NCBI GenBank assembly: GCA_963708455.1
Contig: CAVPSQ010000009.1
Span: 18,177 to 82,176, forward strand
Direction: 5' to 3'
Length of the DNA stretch: 64,000 nt
Source of the DNA: CAIMUS01 sp963708455
GTDB lineage: Bacteria; Pseudomonadota; Gammaproteobacteria; Competibacterales; Competibacteraceae
In this document: positions 35,992 to 44,816 of the stretch, one piece after another
Position numbering within the stretch: the first letter of the stretch is position 1
Layout of the letters: every line of letters starts with the position of its first letter
Made by a program: the position numbers and the translations under genes
Notes under the pieces: generated by a model
The model's database searches: none
Seen by the model: only the letters and a program-made list of their open reading frames with translations
Told to the model about the DNA's origin: nothing

Positions 35992-36350
35992 ACGCGATTT
36001 CCCGCACGAGCCGTTGGCCGTTACACCCGAAACCCCAAGCCTACGAGACCTTGGAACGGTATGTGCGCCGGCTCGCCGAGGGTTATGGTGCCCGTTACGA
36101 CCATTTTTGCCTGCGCGCGCTCGGCATACCGCTCGGCGACCGCCAAGCCCGGTGGCTTCAGGAGCCGGCACCGGACCTATTGCGGCGCCTGTCCAACGGT
36201 ACCGGCGTTCCGGTTGAGCAACTCGAGCAGATGACTTTGCCGCACGTCTGGGCTCGACTGCTGGACGAGATGCGCCGGATCGCGGCAACTCCAGAGGGGC
36301 AGGCCGAGTTCGAACGCCTCGCAGGGCGGTGGTTGTCGCAAAACTCCTAA
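35988..36350 (+). CDS. tniQ: TniQ, short form
   Basis: 120 residues starting RWPLHPKPQAYETLERYVRR, the TniQ N-terminal signature, with FCLRALGIPLGDRQARWLQE. Classical TniQ of Tn5053/Tn402 is about 400 residues, so this is a short form with only the first domain and a helical end (RLAGRWLSQNS). The frame is intact and overlaps tniB, which argues against accidental truncation. Confidence 0.75.
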   Translation: MNAISRTSRWPLHPKPQAYETLERYVRRLAEGYGARYDHFCLRALGIPLGDRQARWLQEPAPDLLRRLSNGTGVPVEQLEQMTLPHVWARLLDEMRRIAATPEGQAEFERLAGRWLSQNS

Positions 36351-36410
36351 GTGATGCGACAAACCGCTCGCTCCTGCTGAAACAAGCGCTTACGCTGTTG
36401 CAAAAATAGG

Positions 36411-36446
36411 GTGCGAAAGTGTATCTTTCCAATACACTTTTGCGAC
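36411..36446. promoter_or_regulatory. Resolution site of the Tn402-like element (res)
   Basis: GCGAAAGTGTAT and its inverse ATACACTTTTGCG surround a short centre, 20 bases before the resolvase gene. Such inverted pairs are serine-recombinase crossover or binding sites. Confidence 0.6.
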
Positions 36447-36465
36447 GCTTCTTGATCACCCCGCC

Positions 36466-37047
36466 ATGCTCATCGGCTACGCCCGCGTCTCCACCGACGA
36501 CCAGCACCTCGACAGCCAACACGCCGCGCTGTCCGCTGTCGGCTGCGGCCGCATCTATGCGGAAAAGTTTTCCGGCGCGAAGCGTGATCGACCCGAACTT
36601 GATCGTCTACTCGAACACCTGCGCGAGGGCGACGTTGTCGTCGCCACCCGCCTAGACCGCTTGGCGCGCTCGACCCGTGATCTGCTCGAGATCGCGGAGA
36701 TCCTCAATCGCGCCGGTGCTGGCCTGCGCTCGATCGCGGAACCATGGGCCGACACTACCTCGGCAGCCGGCAAGATGGTGCTCACCGTGTTCGCCGGTAT
36801 CGCCGAGTTCGAACGATCACTAATCGCCGAGCGCATCAGCGCCGGACGTCTCGCCGCTCGACAAAAGGGTGTGCGCTTCGGACGACCGCCCAAGCTCAGC
36901 GCCGAGCAGGTCGCGCTCGGGCAACGTCTGCTCGCCGAAGGCACTTCGGTGCGCGCCGTTGCCCGTATCCTGAGCTGCCACCATGCCACGTTGTACCGCG
37001 CGCTCGCACTCCATCAGATCGAGGTCAGCCCCAAAATTCACCGCTGA
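36466..37047 (+). CDS. tniR: TniR, serine resolvase
   Basis: 193 residues: GYARVSTDDQHLDSQHAALS with the catalytic serine, DRLARSTRDLLEIAEILNRA, SAAGKMVLTVFAGIAEFERS, and a C-terminal helix-turn-helix (TSVRAVARILSCHHATLYRA). It resolves transposition cointegrates at the adjacent res site. The frame is intact and divergently placed from nothing else; it reads in the same direction as tniABQ. Confidence 0.9.
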   Translation: MLIGYARVSTDDQHLDSQHAALSAVGCGRIYAEKFSGAKRDRPELDRLLEHLREGDVVVATRLDRLARSTRDLLEIAEILNRAGAGLRSIAEPWADTTSAAGKMVLTVFAGIAEFERSLIAERISAGRLAARQKGVRFGRPPKLSAEQVALGQRLLAEGTSVRAVARILSCHHATLYRALALHQIEVSPKIHR

Positions 37048-37177
37048 AGTCCTCTTTGACAATCTGCTGACGTCGACTTTGAAAAGTGACACCGGCCGCC
37101 GGTAGGATTAGCGGTTCTAAGGGCTCCAGGTTGGCAGGGATCGATCTGCACGCGATCGGGGCGCCGAGTACAGGTAC

Positions 37178-37897
37178 TTACTTTTGCCGTTGTGCCCACA
37201 ACCGGGCAATTTCATCCTCACCGAGCGGCTTCGGGTGCTTGACCCGTAAGCTTTCTCCCCATTCCCGGGCGAAATCGCGTTGCAGATAGCTGTTCAGCAG
37301 GGCGGTGATAGCCATGGCCACCACGGCCCCAAGACTGGCGAGCAGCATATCCTTGTGCGCGTCCCAGGGGTCGCCTTGCGTTCCCAGATACGCGGCGCCC
37401 AAGTCACCACCGAGCCCGACGGCGGCCAGCCACTCAATCAATTCATACATCATCGATGTCAACATCGTCAGATCGAGCGGCAGAAAATAGCCCCAGAAGC
37501 CGCGCACCTCGGCCACCCGCAGAAACACTTCCCGCACCGGATACGCCAGCAGCAAGCCATAGCAGAAATGGACCGCGCGATCATAGTGGTTGCGGTTCCA
37601 CCCCATCCAGGCATTTAATGACCGGCCGGTCAGCGCCTGGAACCAGGCATCGTAAGGCACTTCCGAATAGGTGTAGTGCGCGCCGATCTCGTGCAGGCAC
37701 AGGAACAGAAAAATCAGCGTATAGGAAATGCGTGAGAGTGGCAGGCGTCGGCCAGACAGCAGCAGCGCGGCCACCAAGGGAATCGACAGCGCATTCTCCA
37801 GGGCCCAATCGTGGCGATCATACGGAGCGATGGCCAGAGCGACCCACAGCAGGAGGAACAATACAGCCAGGCTAAGCAGATAAAACCGACGCGACAT
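37178..37897 (-). CDS. yjdF: YjdF/DUF2238-family inner-membrane protein
   Basis: 239 residues with about six hydrophobic segments (LLSLAVLFLLLWVALAIAPY at the N-terminus, then others) and the family motifs IGAHYTYSEVPYDAW, RNHYDRAVHFCYGLLLAYPV and GTQGDPWDAHKDMLLASLGA. The function of the family is unknown. It is monocistronic as far as seen and has an intact frame. Confidence 0.85.
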   Translation of the reverse strand: MSRRFYLLSLAVLFLLLWVALAIAPYDRHDWALENALSIPLVAALLLSGRRLPLSRISYTLIFLFLCLHEIGAHYTYSEVPYDAWFQALTGRSLNAWMGWNRNHYDRAVHFCYGLLLAYPVREVFLRVAEVRGFWGYFLPLDLTMLTSMMYELIEWLAAVGLGGDLGAAYLGTQGDPWDAHKDMLLASLGAVVAMAITALLNSYLQRDFAREWGESLRVKHPKPLGEDEIARLWAQRQK

Positions 37898-37996
37898 GAG
37901 GATTGATCAATACCCTGAAGGAAGACGTACTGGAAAGCGCTTTACGCTTTCTCAACCGTATTCGCCGCTAAGCGTTTTAAGCCGGGTAGCCGGGTA

Positions 37997-38057
37997 GGGT
38001 GGGCATGGCCCACCTTTTCCTGTCAACCCCGGCTGGAACGGTGGGCCATGCCCACCC
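37997..38057. repeat. 18-bp perfect inverted repeat, intergenic
   Basis: GGGTGGGCATGGCCCACC at 37997-38014 and its exact inverse at 38040-38057, with a 25-base loop. It lies between two genes and may act as a bidirectional terminator or a REP-type unit. Confidence 0.8.
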
Positions 38058-38064
38058 GACAAGA

Positions 38065-38646
38065 CTACAAGACTGATTCTGTCGAATGGAGAACCACGAG
38101 GGTGCTCGTCTCACCCCCGTGGCGCGGGGTGGCCGGTTCCGGCCGCACTTCCCGTCGCCCGGTGAGCGCCTCGGCCACCGACCAGCCACGATGCAGCCGA
38201 ACATAAACCGTCATGGGCTTAAGCCGCAGCCGCCGGCACCAGTCCTGCAAGGGGCGCACTTCGCCCTGATACTCCAGGTGGCGCACCAGGTAATGGGAAC
38301 GCCGCTGATAAGCGTGAGTCGGCTTCCTGGAGAAGTTGGACACCGGGGCGCTATGACCGGTCGCCTGCTGCCGGGCGGTCTCGCGGAGCAGGGCGATGGC
38401 CTCGGCCTTCAAGGGGGTCAGGGCCGCGATCCGGTCGAAGTCGGGACCCGCAAAAAAGGCGTGGGCGTCCCGCCGGATACGCGCCTTCGGGTGCTGCAAG
38501 TCGTCCCAGGCGCGCCACAGGACGGCGCACCAGAGCGCCGCTTCGGGCGCACCGGGGCTATCGATGAAATCAAGCATGAAGCCGTGTGGGTTCCCGTCGC
38601 CGGACGAAGCCACGATCGAGGCGAACGGAGGAGTTCTTAACGCCAT
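38065..38646 (-). CDS. Hypothetical protein, 193 residues
   Basis: The N-terminal half is helical (PEAALWCAVLWRAWDDLQHP, RRDAHAFFAGPDFDRIAALT, LKAEAIALLRETARQQ). The C-terminal half has a HTH-like stretch (PLQDWCRRLRLKPMTVYVRL, RGWSVAEALTGRR). Similar late motifs occur in plasmid proteins of unknown function, and DNA binding is a guess. The frame is intact. Confidence 0.5.
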   Translation of the reverse strand: MALRTPPFASIVASSGDGNPHGFMLDFIDSPGAPEAALWCAVLWRAWDDLQHPKARIRRDAHAFFAGPDFDRIAALTPLKAEAIALLRETARQQATGHSAPVSNFSRKPTHAYQRRSHYLVRHLEYQGEVRPLQDWCRRLRLKPMTVYVRLHRGWSVAEALTGRREVRPEPATPRHGGETSTLVVLHSTESVL

Positions 38647-38966
38647 CCGACGCTTCCTGTTTTGAGTTCCCCTGAAGGCCGGGCTCGTGGCCTTGGTTAA
38701 ACCTTAATTCATTCAATTGCTTAATGCAAGAGAGTGCAACGTGCCGGGGCGCGCTCGCCGCCAGCGGAACCCGCGCCGGCGCCCGTGGTAACGGCGCTCT
38801 CCGGTCATGGGGATGACACCGCAGGGCAGGAGAGGCCCTAAAGCGTCACCGGAAGGCTGGCCGGTACGGTTCCCGCGGCGCGGCTCACCGCCGAACGTAA
38901 CCAAGAAATATCGATAATTCAGAGACTAAGCCGATTTCAGCCGATCTGCTACCAAAGTCTTACGGC
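38647..38966. other. Intergenic region, nothing clear
   Basis: About 320 bases upstream of the hypothetical gene at 38065-38646. It contains GC-rich inverted blocks around 38740-38890 but no coherent frame. Confidence 0.4.
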
Positions 38967-39076
38967 TTGGCACGCCACGTGCATTGAGTACCGTGTCATG
39001 GATATTGATCTCCTCCTTTGGTGTTAACAGGTCAGCCGGCGGGTCTCCTCAGCATCTTCTCCAGCCGGCTTTTTTT
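38967..39076 (+). ncRNA. Candidate small RNA with sigma-54-like promoter and terminator
   Basis: TTGGCACGCCACGTGCA at 38967 has GG and GC spaced as in -24/-12 promoters, with one mismatch to the -12 box. About 40 bases after the predicted start, AGCCGGC (39034-39040) and GCCGGCT (39064-39070) form a stem followed by T7. No plus-strand gene lies between or near, so a transcript of about 84 bases (38993-39076) is possible. The hfq homologue begins 450 bases away on the other strand. Confidence 0.35.
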
Positions 39077-39181
39077 CGCCAGGCATTGAAGTCGGCGGAT
39101 TCCCGTCTGGCAGCGGGTTTTTCGCCCGACGCCGGCGCCACTCCCCGCACTGTCCCCGTTTACAGGACAAGCGCTCGACTA

Positions 39182-39526
39182 TCAGGCGGTCCACTCGGGC
39201 CTTCTGCCGAACGGTGTCCGGCGCTCCCTCGATACGACCGGTGCGCCTGGGATGATGGTGCTGGTGGCGTGCTTGAAGATCAGCGAGTCGATGCCGTCCG
39301 CGCCTTGCAACAGCAGCGTGTACTGATCGAATTGCCTCACCTTGCCGACCAGCTTGATGCCGTTGACCAGGTAGACCGTGACCAGCCTATCCTGCATGTC
39401 GGTCAAGAACGCCGTTTGCAGCTCCTGCGGCTGCCGCTTGCCGGCGGGCGTCTGAGGGTTGAAGTCCTGTCGATCGGCGGCTTGCTCTGGCGGGTGGGCG
39501 GAGTTCAGGGTCAGGCGGTCGCGCAT
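39182..39526 (-). CDS. hfq: Hfq-family RNA chaperone with N-terminal extension
   Basis: The Sm core starts QELQTAFLTDMQDRLVTVYL, continues NGIKLVGKVRQFDQYTLLLQ and ends with IFKHATSTIIP, the Sm2 motif (YKHA in most Hfq). It is preceded by about 37 residues not found in chromosomal Hfq and followed by a basic tail. Hfq hexamers pair sRNAs with mRNAs. I chose the ATG at 39526, which has a GGAAA site; a TTG at 39604 is possible. A second Hfq on mobile DNA suggests action on the element's own RNAs. Confidence 0.82.
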   Translation of the reverse strand: MRDRLTLNSAHPPEQAADRQDFNPQTPAGKRQPQELQTAFLTDMQDRLVTVYLVNGIKLVGKVRQFDQYTLLLQGADGIDSLIFKHATSTIIPGAPVVSRERRTPFGRRPEWTA

Positions 39527-39795
39527 GGGTGGGTTTCCGCTTTGTGATGGTTGACGCAGCGACAATCCTATCACCTGATCATCAAAACAGCCTTTCCTGA
39601 TCAATGCTGCCCTTGGCGGCGGTCATGAGCTTATCGACTTCGGCGACGGGTCAGGTGGCGGCGATCGCGGGCAGGTCGATCATTTTGTCTCCTGTTGCCG
39701 CTGTGCTGGTCCAGGCAAAACAAGGGGTTATGGGTGGTAGCCCGGCCAACAGTAGACACTTGAACTCAAATTGTCCAATGCCAACGGTTCACACC
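39527..39795. other. Intergenic region upstream of hfq
   Basis: On the minus strand a short frame with a good ribosome site (CAGGAGA) encodes MIDLPAIAAT, then TGA, then in the same phase PVAEVDKLMTAAKGSIDQER. It may be a small broken gene. Nothing else is supported. Confidence 0.3.
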
Positions 39796-41019
39796 CAGGG
39801 CAATCGCGCTATGTGGGGGGTTGACAGCGGGCTGATCGCTAGGGTAATAGGAATGGGTTGATCTTGTGGAGAGAACTGATGCTGCCCAAATTGCTCGACC
39901 CGCGCCCGTATTTTGCCGACCTGCCGGATCCTCGCCGCGAGACCCGGAACAAGTTACACAAACTCCATGATATTTTGATGATTGTGCTGTGCGCGGTGCT
40001 CAGCGGGGTGGAGGATTGGGTGGGGATGGCGGACTTCGCCCAGGAGAAGGAAGCCTGGTTGCGGGGGTTTTTGGAGCTGCCCAACGGCATTCCCTCACAC
40101 GACACCTTGAGTGATGTGATGGGGCGGATCGATCCGGTGGCCTTCAAGACGGCCTTCACCGCCTGGGCCACGGCGGCCTTGCCGGAGTTGGCGGACGAGC
40201 AGGTGTGCGTGGATGGCAAGGCGGTACGGGGGAGTCGGGACGGCACGACCGAAGCGATCCACTTGGTGAGTGCCTTTGCCGGCCGGGCGCGCTGGGTGTT
40301 GGCGCAGCAGGCGGTGGCGGAGAAGTCCAATGAGATCACGGCGATCCCGGACCTGCTGGCGCTGCTGGACCTGCAGGGGGCCGTGGTGTCGATCGACGCC
40401 ATGGGCTGCCAGAAAGCCATCGCCCAACAGATCGTGGATGCCGGGGCCGATTACGTGCTGGCTCTCAAGGACAACCATCCGACCTTGTGTGAAGACGTCC
40501 AATTGTGGCTCGATACCGAAGTCGCCCGCGGCCGGCTGTCGGTCCAGGAAACCGTGGAGAAGGACCACGGCCGGATCGAAATCCGCCGCTACGCCCTCAG
40601 CGATCAGATCGACTGGTTAGAGGCCAAACCGGACTGGGCCGGACTTCAGGCGGTCGGGCGGGTCGAGTCCACCCGAATCATCGGCGACCAGATCAGCACG
40701 GAATGTCGCTATTTCCTGTGCTCGTTCCCCCATCGGGACCGGTTCGCGGCCACTGTCCGTGGCCATTGGGGGATCGAAAACCAACAGCACTGGGTCTTGG
40801 ACGTGCAATTTGGCGAGGATGACTGCCGGACCCGGAAGAACCACTCCGCCGAAAACCTGGCCCTGGTGCGTCGCATGGCCCTCAACCTGCTGACCCACAA
40901 TGGTCTACCCCGCGATAGCATCCGCCGCCGCAAACGCCGCGCCACCCTTAACGATGAGTACCGGTTGCGCCTCCTGTTTGGTACCCCAACCCCGGTTACC
41001 ATATAGCGCGATTGCCCTG
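39796..41019 (+). mobile_element. ISAs1-family insertion sequence, copy 1
   Basis: The ends are CAGGGCAATCGCGCTAT at 39796 and its inverse at 41019; length 1224 bp. The 10 bases outside each end (GTTCACACCC-type left, GAGGCTTGCC right) do not match, so one flank has been replaced since insertion. The right end cuts a small gene downstream of trbI. Confidence 0.88.
39879..41006 (+). CDS. ISAs1-family transposase
   Basis: About 375 residues, intact. DPRRETRNKLHKLHDILMIV opens the family's N-terminal domain. The core has VCVDGKAVRGSRD (first Asp), VVSIDAMGCQKAIAQQI (second Asp) and the late HWGIENQQHWVLDVQFGEDD with the catalytic Glu region. ATG at 39879; an upstream TTG at 39858 is less likely. 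Intact frame and ends suggest it could still be active. Confidence 0.9.
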   Translation: MLPKLLDPRPYFADLPDPRRETRNKLHKLHDILMIVLCAVLSGVEDWVGMADFAQEKEAWLRGFLELPNGIPSHDTLSDVMGRIDPVAFKTAFTAWATAALPELADEQVCVDGKAVRGSRDGTTEAIHLVSAFAGRARWVLAQQAVAEKSNEITAIPDLLALLDLQGAVVSIDAMGCQKAIAQQIVDAGADYVLALKDNHPTLCEDVQLWLDTEVARGRLSVQETVEKDHGRIEIRRYALSDQIDWLEAKPDWAGLQAVGRVESTRIIGDQISTECRYFLCSFPHRDRFAATVRGHWGIENQQHWVLDVQFGEDDCRTRKNHSAENLALVRRMALNLLTHNGLPRDSIRRRKRRATLNDEYRLRLLFGTPTPVTI

Positions 41020-41145
41020 GAGGCTTGCCTCGATCAGCCGGACCACATCGCCCCGGCGGTGAACGGAGCGGCGCAGCGACTGCTCCGCGGGGGCGGCTAA
41101 CCGAATGTGATAGTGGTTCTTGGCAAGGAGGCGATCCAGTTTCAT
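41020..41145 (-). pseudogene. Small gene downstream of trbI, cut by ISAs1
   Basis: The ATG at 41145 is 3 bases after trbI and reads MKLDRLLAKNHYHIRLAAPA, then LRRSVHRRGDVVRLIEASL up to the IS end, where it runs a few codons into the IS. It resembles a ribbon-helix-helix-type small protein, but the remainder is missing. Confidence 0.45.
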
Positions 41146-41148
41146 TTT

Positions 41149-42062
41149 TCATTGTTGTTGTTGCTCCCCGCTGGCATACACCGGCAGCACCAGATCGCGG
41201 GTCACCAACACGTTAAAGAGATAGCCCGGCCGAATCACCAGGGTGGGCTGCACGTTTAAATTCTTGCGGGTGATCTGCTGGCCGACCTGATTGACATTGC
41301 CCGCGACCCCCTCCATCGCGAGTTGGCCGATACTGGGGTCCGAGGTATTGACGCGCGGGCCGTAGGCGACCTGGGCGCCTACGCCCAGGATCGAACTGAG
41401 GATGACTCCGCCGAGCAGCTTGCCGTAGTGGTTATCCACCTGGTCTGCCGACCCGCCCTGGCCGATACTGTCGGTGCCGGGCATCCCCTTCAGCGCCAGG
41501 CTGGAGCCGTCCGGGAAAGAGATGCCGTTCCCAGACGACCAGCACCCGCTCCTGGCCATAGGCCACCTGGCTGTCGTAGCGCCCCACCAGGCGGCTCCCC
41601 TGGGGGATCAGCACGTGGCGGGCGCTGACATAATCGTAGACCGTCTCGCGGACTTGGGCCACGACCGCGCCGGGCAGATCCGAGTTAATCCCGGACAGCA
41701 GCACCGCCGGAATGATACTGCCGGCTTTGACCTCGTACTGACCCAGCGGTGCGGTCCGGGCCTCGTCCAGGTAGCCGGGCGTTCGCGCTTCCGCCGCCTT
41801 GAGGAAAGCGGCTTTTTCCGCCTGCCGGTTTTGCGCTTCGTCATCACTCCCCGGATTCCCCCGGCCGCTGGCAAACTCCCGCCCGTCGCCATTGAATGCC
41901 AGCGTAGAGGCGCCTTCCGGGAGCGGGGCTGCCCGTGGTAGAGCATTCCCTGGACTGGCATTTTGGCTTCCAACCGGTGGCGCGACCAAGGCGGCCAGAT
42001 GGTCTTCACGGCGTTTTCTTTCCACCTCAAGCCGATATTGCTCCTCCGGCGTGAGCGGTTTA
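41149..42062 (-). pseudogene. trbI: TrbI/VirB10-family conjugation protein, 3' part, frameshifted
   Basis: The readable part covers the Pro/Glu-rich linker (KPLTPEEQYRLEVERKRRED), then VKAGSIIPAVLLSGINSDLP, YVSARHVLIPQGSRLVGRYD, and after a shift near 41530 KLLGGVILSSILGVGAQVAY and VIRPGYLFNVLVTRDLVLPV. TrbI spans both membranes of the mating-pair channel. The 5' end, with the transmembrane N-terminus, is removed exactly at the Tn3 end at 42063. No other trb gene is in the window. Confidence 0.8.
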
Positions 42063-42099
42063 GGACAATGGCAACGATTCGAGCAATATCCTCACACAT

Positions 42100-42753
42100 C
42101 TATGGTAGTTCGAAGTTCAACGGTTCCGGGACTCGATCCATATTGACGGCATAGTTGCCAAAGCGGTTTAAATGCCCGGTTTGATAAGGACTCAGATCGT
42201 CTACAGCACCCTCATCGATGATATGGCCATCGGATTTGAGCTTTTCTAGCGCTCGATCCAGTGTCACAAGATTGTGAAAAATCAGCAGATTGGCGATCAA
42301 GTGATTATATTTAATGATTTTACGTTGCTCGTCACGAATATTCTCGGCGATGACACCGCCACCGCCAAAGAGCACCCACTGCGCGAACTTATTGAACGCT
42401 TCGCTTTTGTTCGTTGCCCGTTGGATTTGCCGACGTAAGCTTGGGTCGGAGATATAGCGCAGCAGGAATATTGTCCGAACCACACGGCCGAGCTCTCGGA
42501 ACGCAAAATACAGCTTATTCTTGCGGCTATAGGTGCCGAGGCGGCGTAAAATCGTCGAGGGCGTAATTCGACCCAGTTTCACCGAGACGGCAACGCGCAA
42601 CATGTCCGGCAGCAGCGTGTCGATCAGAGTCCAATTGATCTGTGCGGTAAACAACGTGTCGAGATGCCGATAGCGACTGTCCGAGCGGGGTCGGTAGAAG
42701 TGAAGGTGCTTCCAGTCCTTGATTCTTGGCATTAATTGGATACCCAGGAGATA
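42100..42753 (-). pseudogene. tnpA: Tn3 transposase, C-terminal segment
   Basis: The segment reads LLGIQLMPRIKDWKHLHFYR, SFIG-type central helices, HNLVTLDRALEKLKSDGHII and ends near LNRFGNYAVNMDRVPEPLNF. These are the usual last 215 residues of Tn3 TnpA. It is joined to the middle segment by removing the IS at 42754-44378 and one GAGATA copy. Confidence 0.88.
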
Positions 42754-44378
42754 TTGGACTTTGGACAAACCTAACTGGCAGGATAAAAAAATCGTTCAGT
42801 CTCGTAAAATGAGAATGTGATCAACCAAAACAAGGAGACTGAACGATGTTGAAACAACTCACCGAAGCCGTTGTTGGCGCGCTGGTGAACTTCCGGCAAC
42901 GGCTGTATGACGCGTTGGTTTACCGGGCAGACGCCCTGTTCAACCTGCTGGACAGTCTGAGTGGGAACACGACGGCTCAGTCGGTGGTGGAGTTGAGTCT
43001 CAACGCCCCCTTTACTCGACAGTATAGCAGCCTGCACGATGGGGTGGATAACCTGCAGCTGAGGGGGGCCAAGTGCGGAGACGGCGCCCACCGCGACGGC
43101 GGCGCCGCCATTGGACTGGGTTGGGTTGATCGCGGACGAGCTGCCGCGTCCAGCCGAGCGACCCTTCTGGCTGCTGGGGCTCGATACCACGCCAGCGGTG
43201 AGACCTTTTGCCGAGACGTTGGTGGACCGCGGGGTGGTCTATTACCCGAACCCGGCACCGGGCAATAAGCCGATTGGGGTAGGCCACTGCTACTCGGTGC
43301 TAGCTCTGTTGCCGGAACGGGGCCCGCAGGAGGCGCCCTGGGTGGTGCCCCTCCGCTGTGAGCGGGTGCCCACCGCCAAGAAGGCCCGGGCGGTGGCGGT
43401 AGAGCAGATGGTCGGCGTGTTGACCCACCCCCAGTTGCCGTTGGCGCACGAGCTGAGCGTAGAAGTGGTAGACTCGCACTACAGCCACGCTGGCTACCTG
43501 AGTCCCGTCGGCGGCTATGAGCACCACGTGGTGATCGCGCGGTTGGCCGCCAACCGGACGCTGTACCGGGCGCCCCCTCCCGGCACCGACACGGGACCGG
43601 GTCATCCGCGGTGGTATGGTGAGCCGGTCAAGCTGTCGCAGGCGGAGACCTTGGGCCCACCGGACGACATGGCGGAACTCGACTGGTACAGCCGGTGGGG
43701 GCGCCGCTGGCGGGTCCAGTTGCACCGCTGGCATGATCTGCGGATGAGTGGCAAGCGCGACGCTCCGATGCATAACCGGCCGTTCGACCTGATCCGCGCT
43801 ACGGTGACGGATGCGCAGGGCAAGCCGCGGTTTCAACGGCCGTTGTGGTTGCTGGTGCTGGGGTCGCGGCGGCGGGAGATTTCCCTGGTCCAGGCGTATC
43901 AGGCGTACTGTCAGCGCTATGATTTGGAACACTTCTTCCGGTTTGGCAAGACCAAGCTGCTGCTGGACCGGTATCAGACGCCGTGTGTCGAGCACGAGGA
44001 GCACTGGTGGCAGGTGGTCTGTCTGGCCTATATCCAGTTGTGGCTGGCGGCTCCCCTGGCGGTTTGGTTCCCCAGACCGTGGGAGCGCTACGCGGTCACC
44101 GAGGCCGCGCGAGCGGTACCGGGGCCGGGGCAGGTGCAGCGGCAGTTCGAGCGAATTATTCGGCAGATTGGGACACCGGCCCAGTTGCCCAAACGGCGGG
44201 GTAATTCCCCTGGGCGGGCGCCGGGGCACAGTCCCGGTCGCCGTCCGCGCCAACCGGTGGTGTTCAAACGCCGGTCTCGCCCGAAAAAGGCGGCTTGAGG
44301 CGTTCGGAAATCCTCTCCGGTTCATCCGGAATAACCGCTTTTTCAAAGCGGAAAGGGTTAGATTTGTCCAAAGTCCAA
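42754..44378 (+). mobile_element. Insertion sequence with DDE transposase in Tn3 tnpA
   Basis: The ends are TTGGACTTTGGACAAACCTA at 42754 and its one-mismatch inverse at 44378. The target duplication is GAGATA (42748-42753 and 44379-44384). Length 1625 bp. Family name uncertain; the transposase is of the IS4/IS701-like DDE type. Confidence 0.88.
42846..44298 (+). CDS. DDE transposase of nested IS (IS4/IS701-like), frameshifted
   Basis: The first part LKQLTEAVVGALVNFRQRLY and FNLLDSLSGNTTAQSVVELS is followed by a shift near 43110 and then LPRPAERPFWLLGLDTTPAV with the first catalytic Asp, VVDSHYSHAGYLSPVGGYEH and the late YDLEHFFRFGKTKLLLDRYQ with the catalytic Glu. About 484 codons. One base restores the frame. 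Confidence 0.75.
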
Positions 44379-44384
44379 GAGATA

Positions 44385-44806
44385 GGCCAAGCCGAAAATC
44401 GTTTCACTCTGGCCGTGGGTATCGAATGGATTGTTTCAGGTTGTACATCGGATCGATTTTCGTTAATGAAGTCGAGGATGTAGTAACCCTCGTAGGTACC
44501 GCACGCGATGAAGCGGGAAAACAGCGCCACATAGGAATCGGCAACCAGGTAGTAACCCAAACCGCCGTAGCCCCCGTAACGGATGTGATACTGCGAAATC
44601 AGGTTTTGCGGATAAAGCTCCCACTTGGTGCCGTCAGCTGAGGCGGTTCGCCCTGAACCCCACCGCGCCTGCAACCCGATGCGCACATACGCGTTGACCA
44701 CCGTCGTAATCGCTTCGTTGAGCTTCTCTTCGGTCACATGCCGTTGGTTGACGAAGGCGAGGTGGCGGCGGTCAACGCCCGTCATAGCGCGCGCCGTCTG
44801 GGATGG
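44385..44806 (-). pseudogene. tnpA: Tn3 transposase, middle segment
   Basis: Reads PSQTARAMTGVDRRHLAFVN, GTKWELYPQNLISQYHIRYG and LFSRFIACGTYEGYYILDFI, the DDE core region of TnpA. Near 44420 a one-base loss changes the frame; repair gives IFGLAYLLGI, which joins the C-terminal segment. The left junction is the ISAs1 element, with its duplication GCCGAGGTTG. Confidence 0.88.
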
Positions 44807-44816
44807 GCCGAGGTTG

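Larger units (their letters stand above)
33280..37091 (+). mobile_element. Tn402/Tn5053-like transposon without cargo
   Basis: The left end TGTCACTTTTCAAAGTC at 33280 and its inverse at 37091 form matching terminal repeats. The inner left end holds further copies of the AAGTCAACGTCA motif (33290, 33350, 33378 and 33400 regions) as expected for TniA-binding sites. The element carries only tniA, tniB, tniQ, res and a resolvase. No matching 5-bp duplication is seen outside the ends. Confidence 0.88.

Noticed and set aside
34810..36522. Minus-strand open frame of 570 codons
   Set aside because: Antisense to tniA, tniB, tniQ and the resolvase, all of which match known families on the plus strand.
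33280..37091. Tn7-like CRISPR-associated transposon
   Set aside because: There is no TnsA, TnsD or Cas gene, and no cargo; the gene set is that of Tn402/Tn5053.
43300..44346. Minus-strand open frame of 348 codons
   Set aside because: It is the complement of the nested IS transposase and has shadow-type composition.
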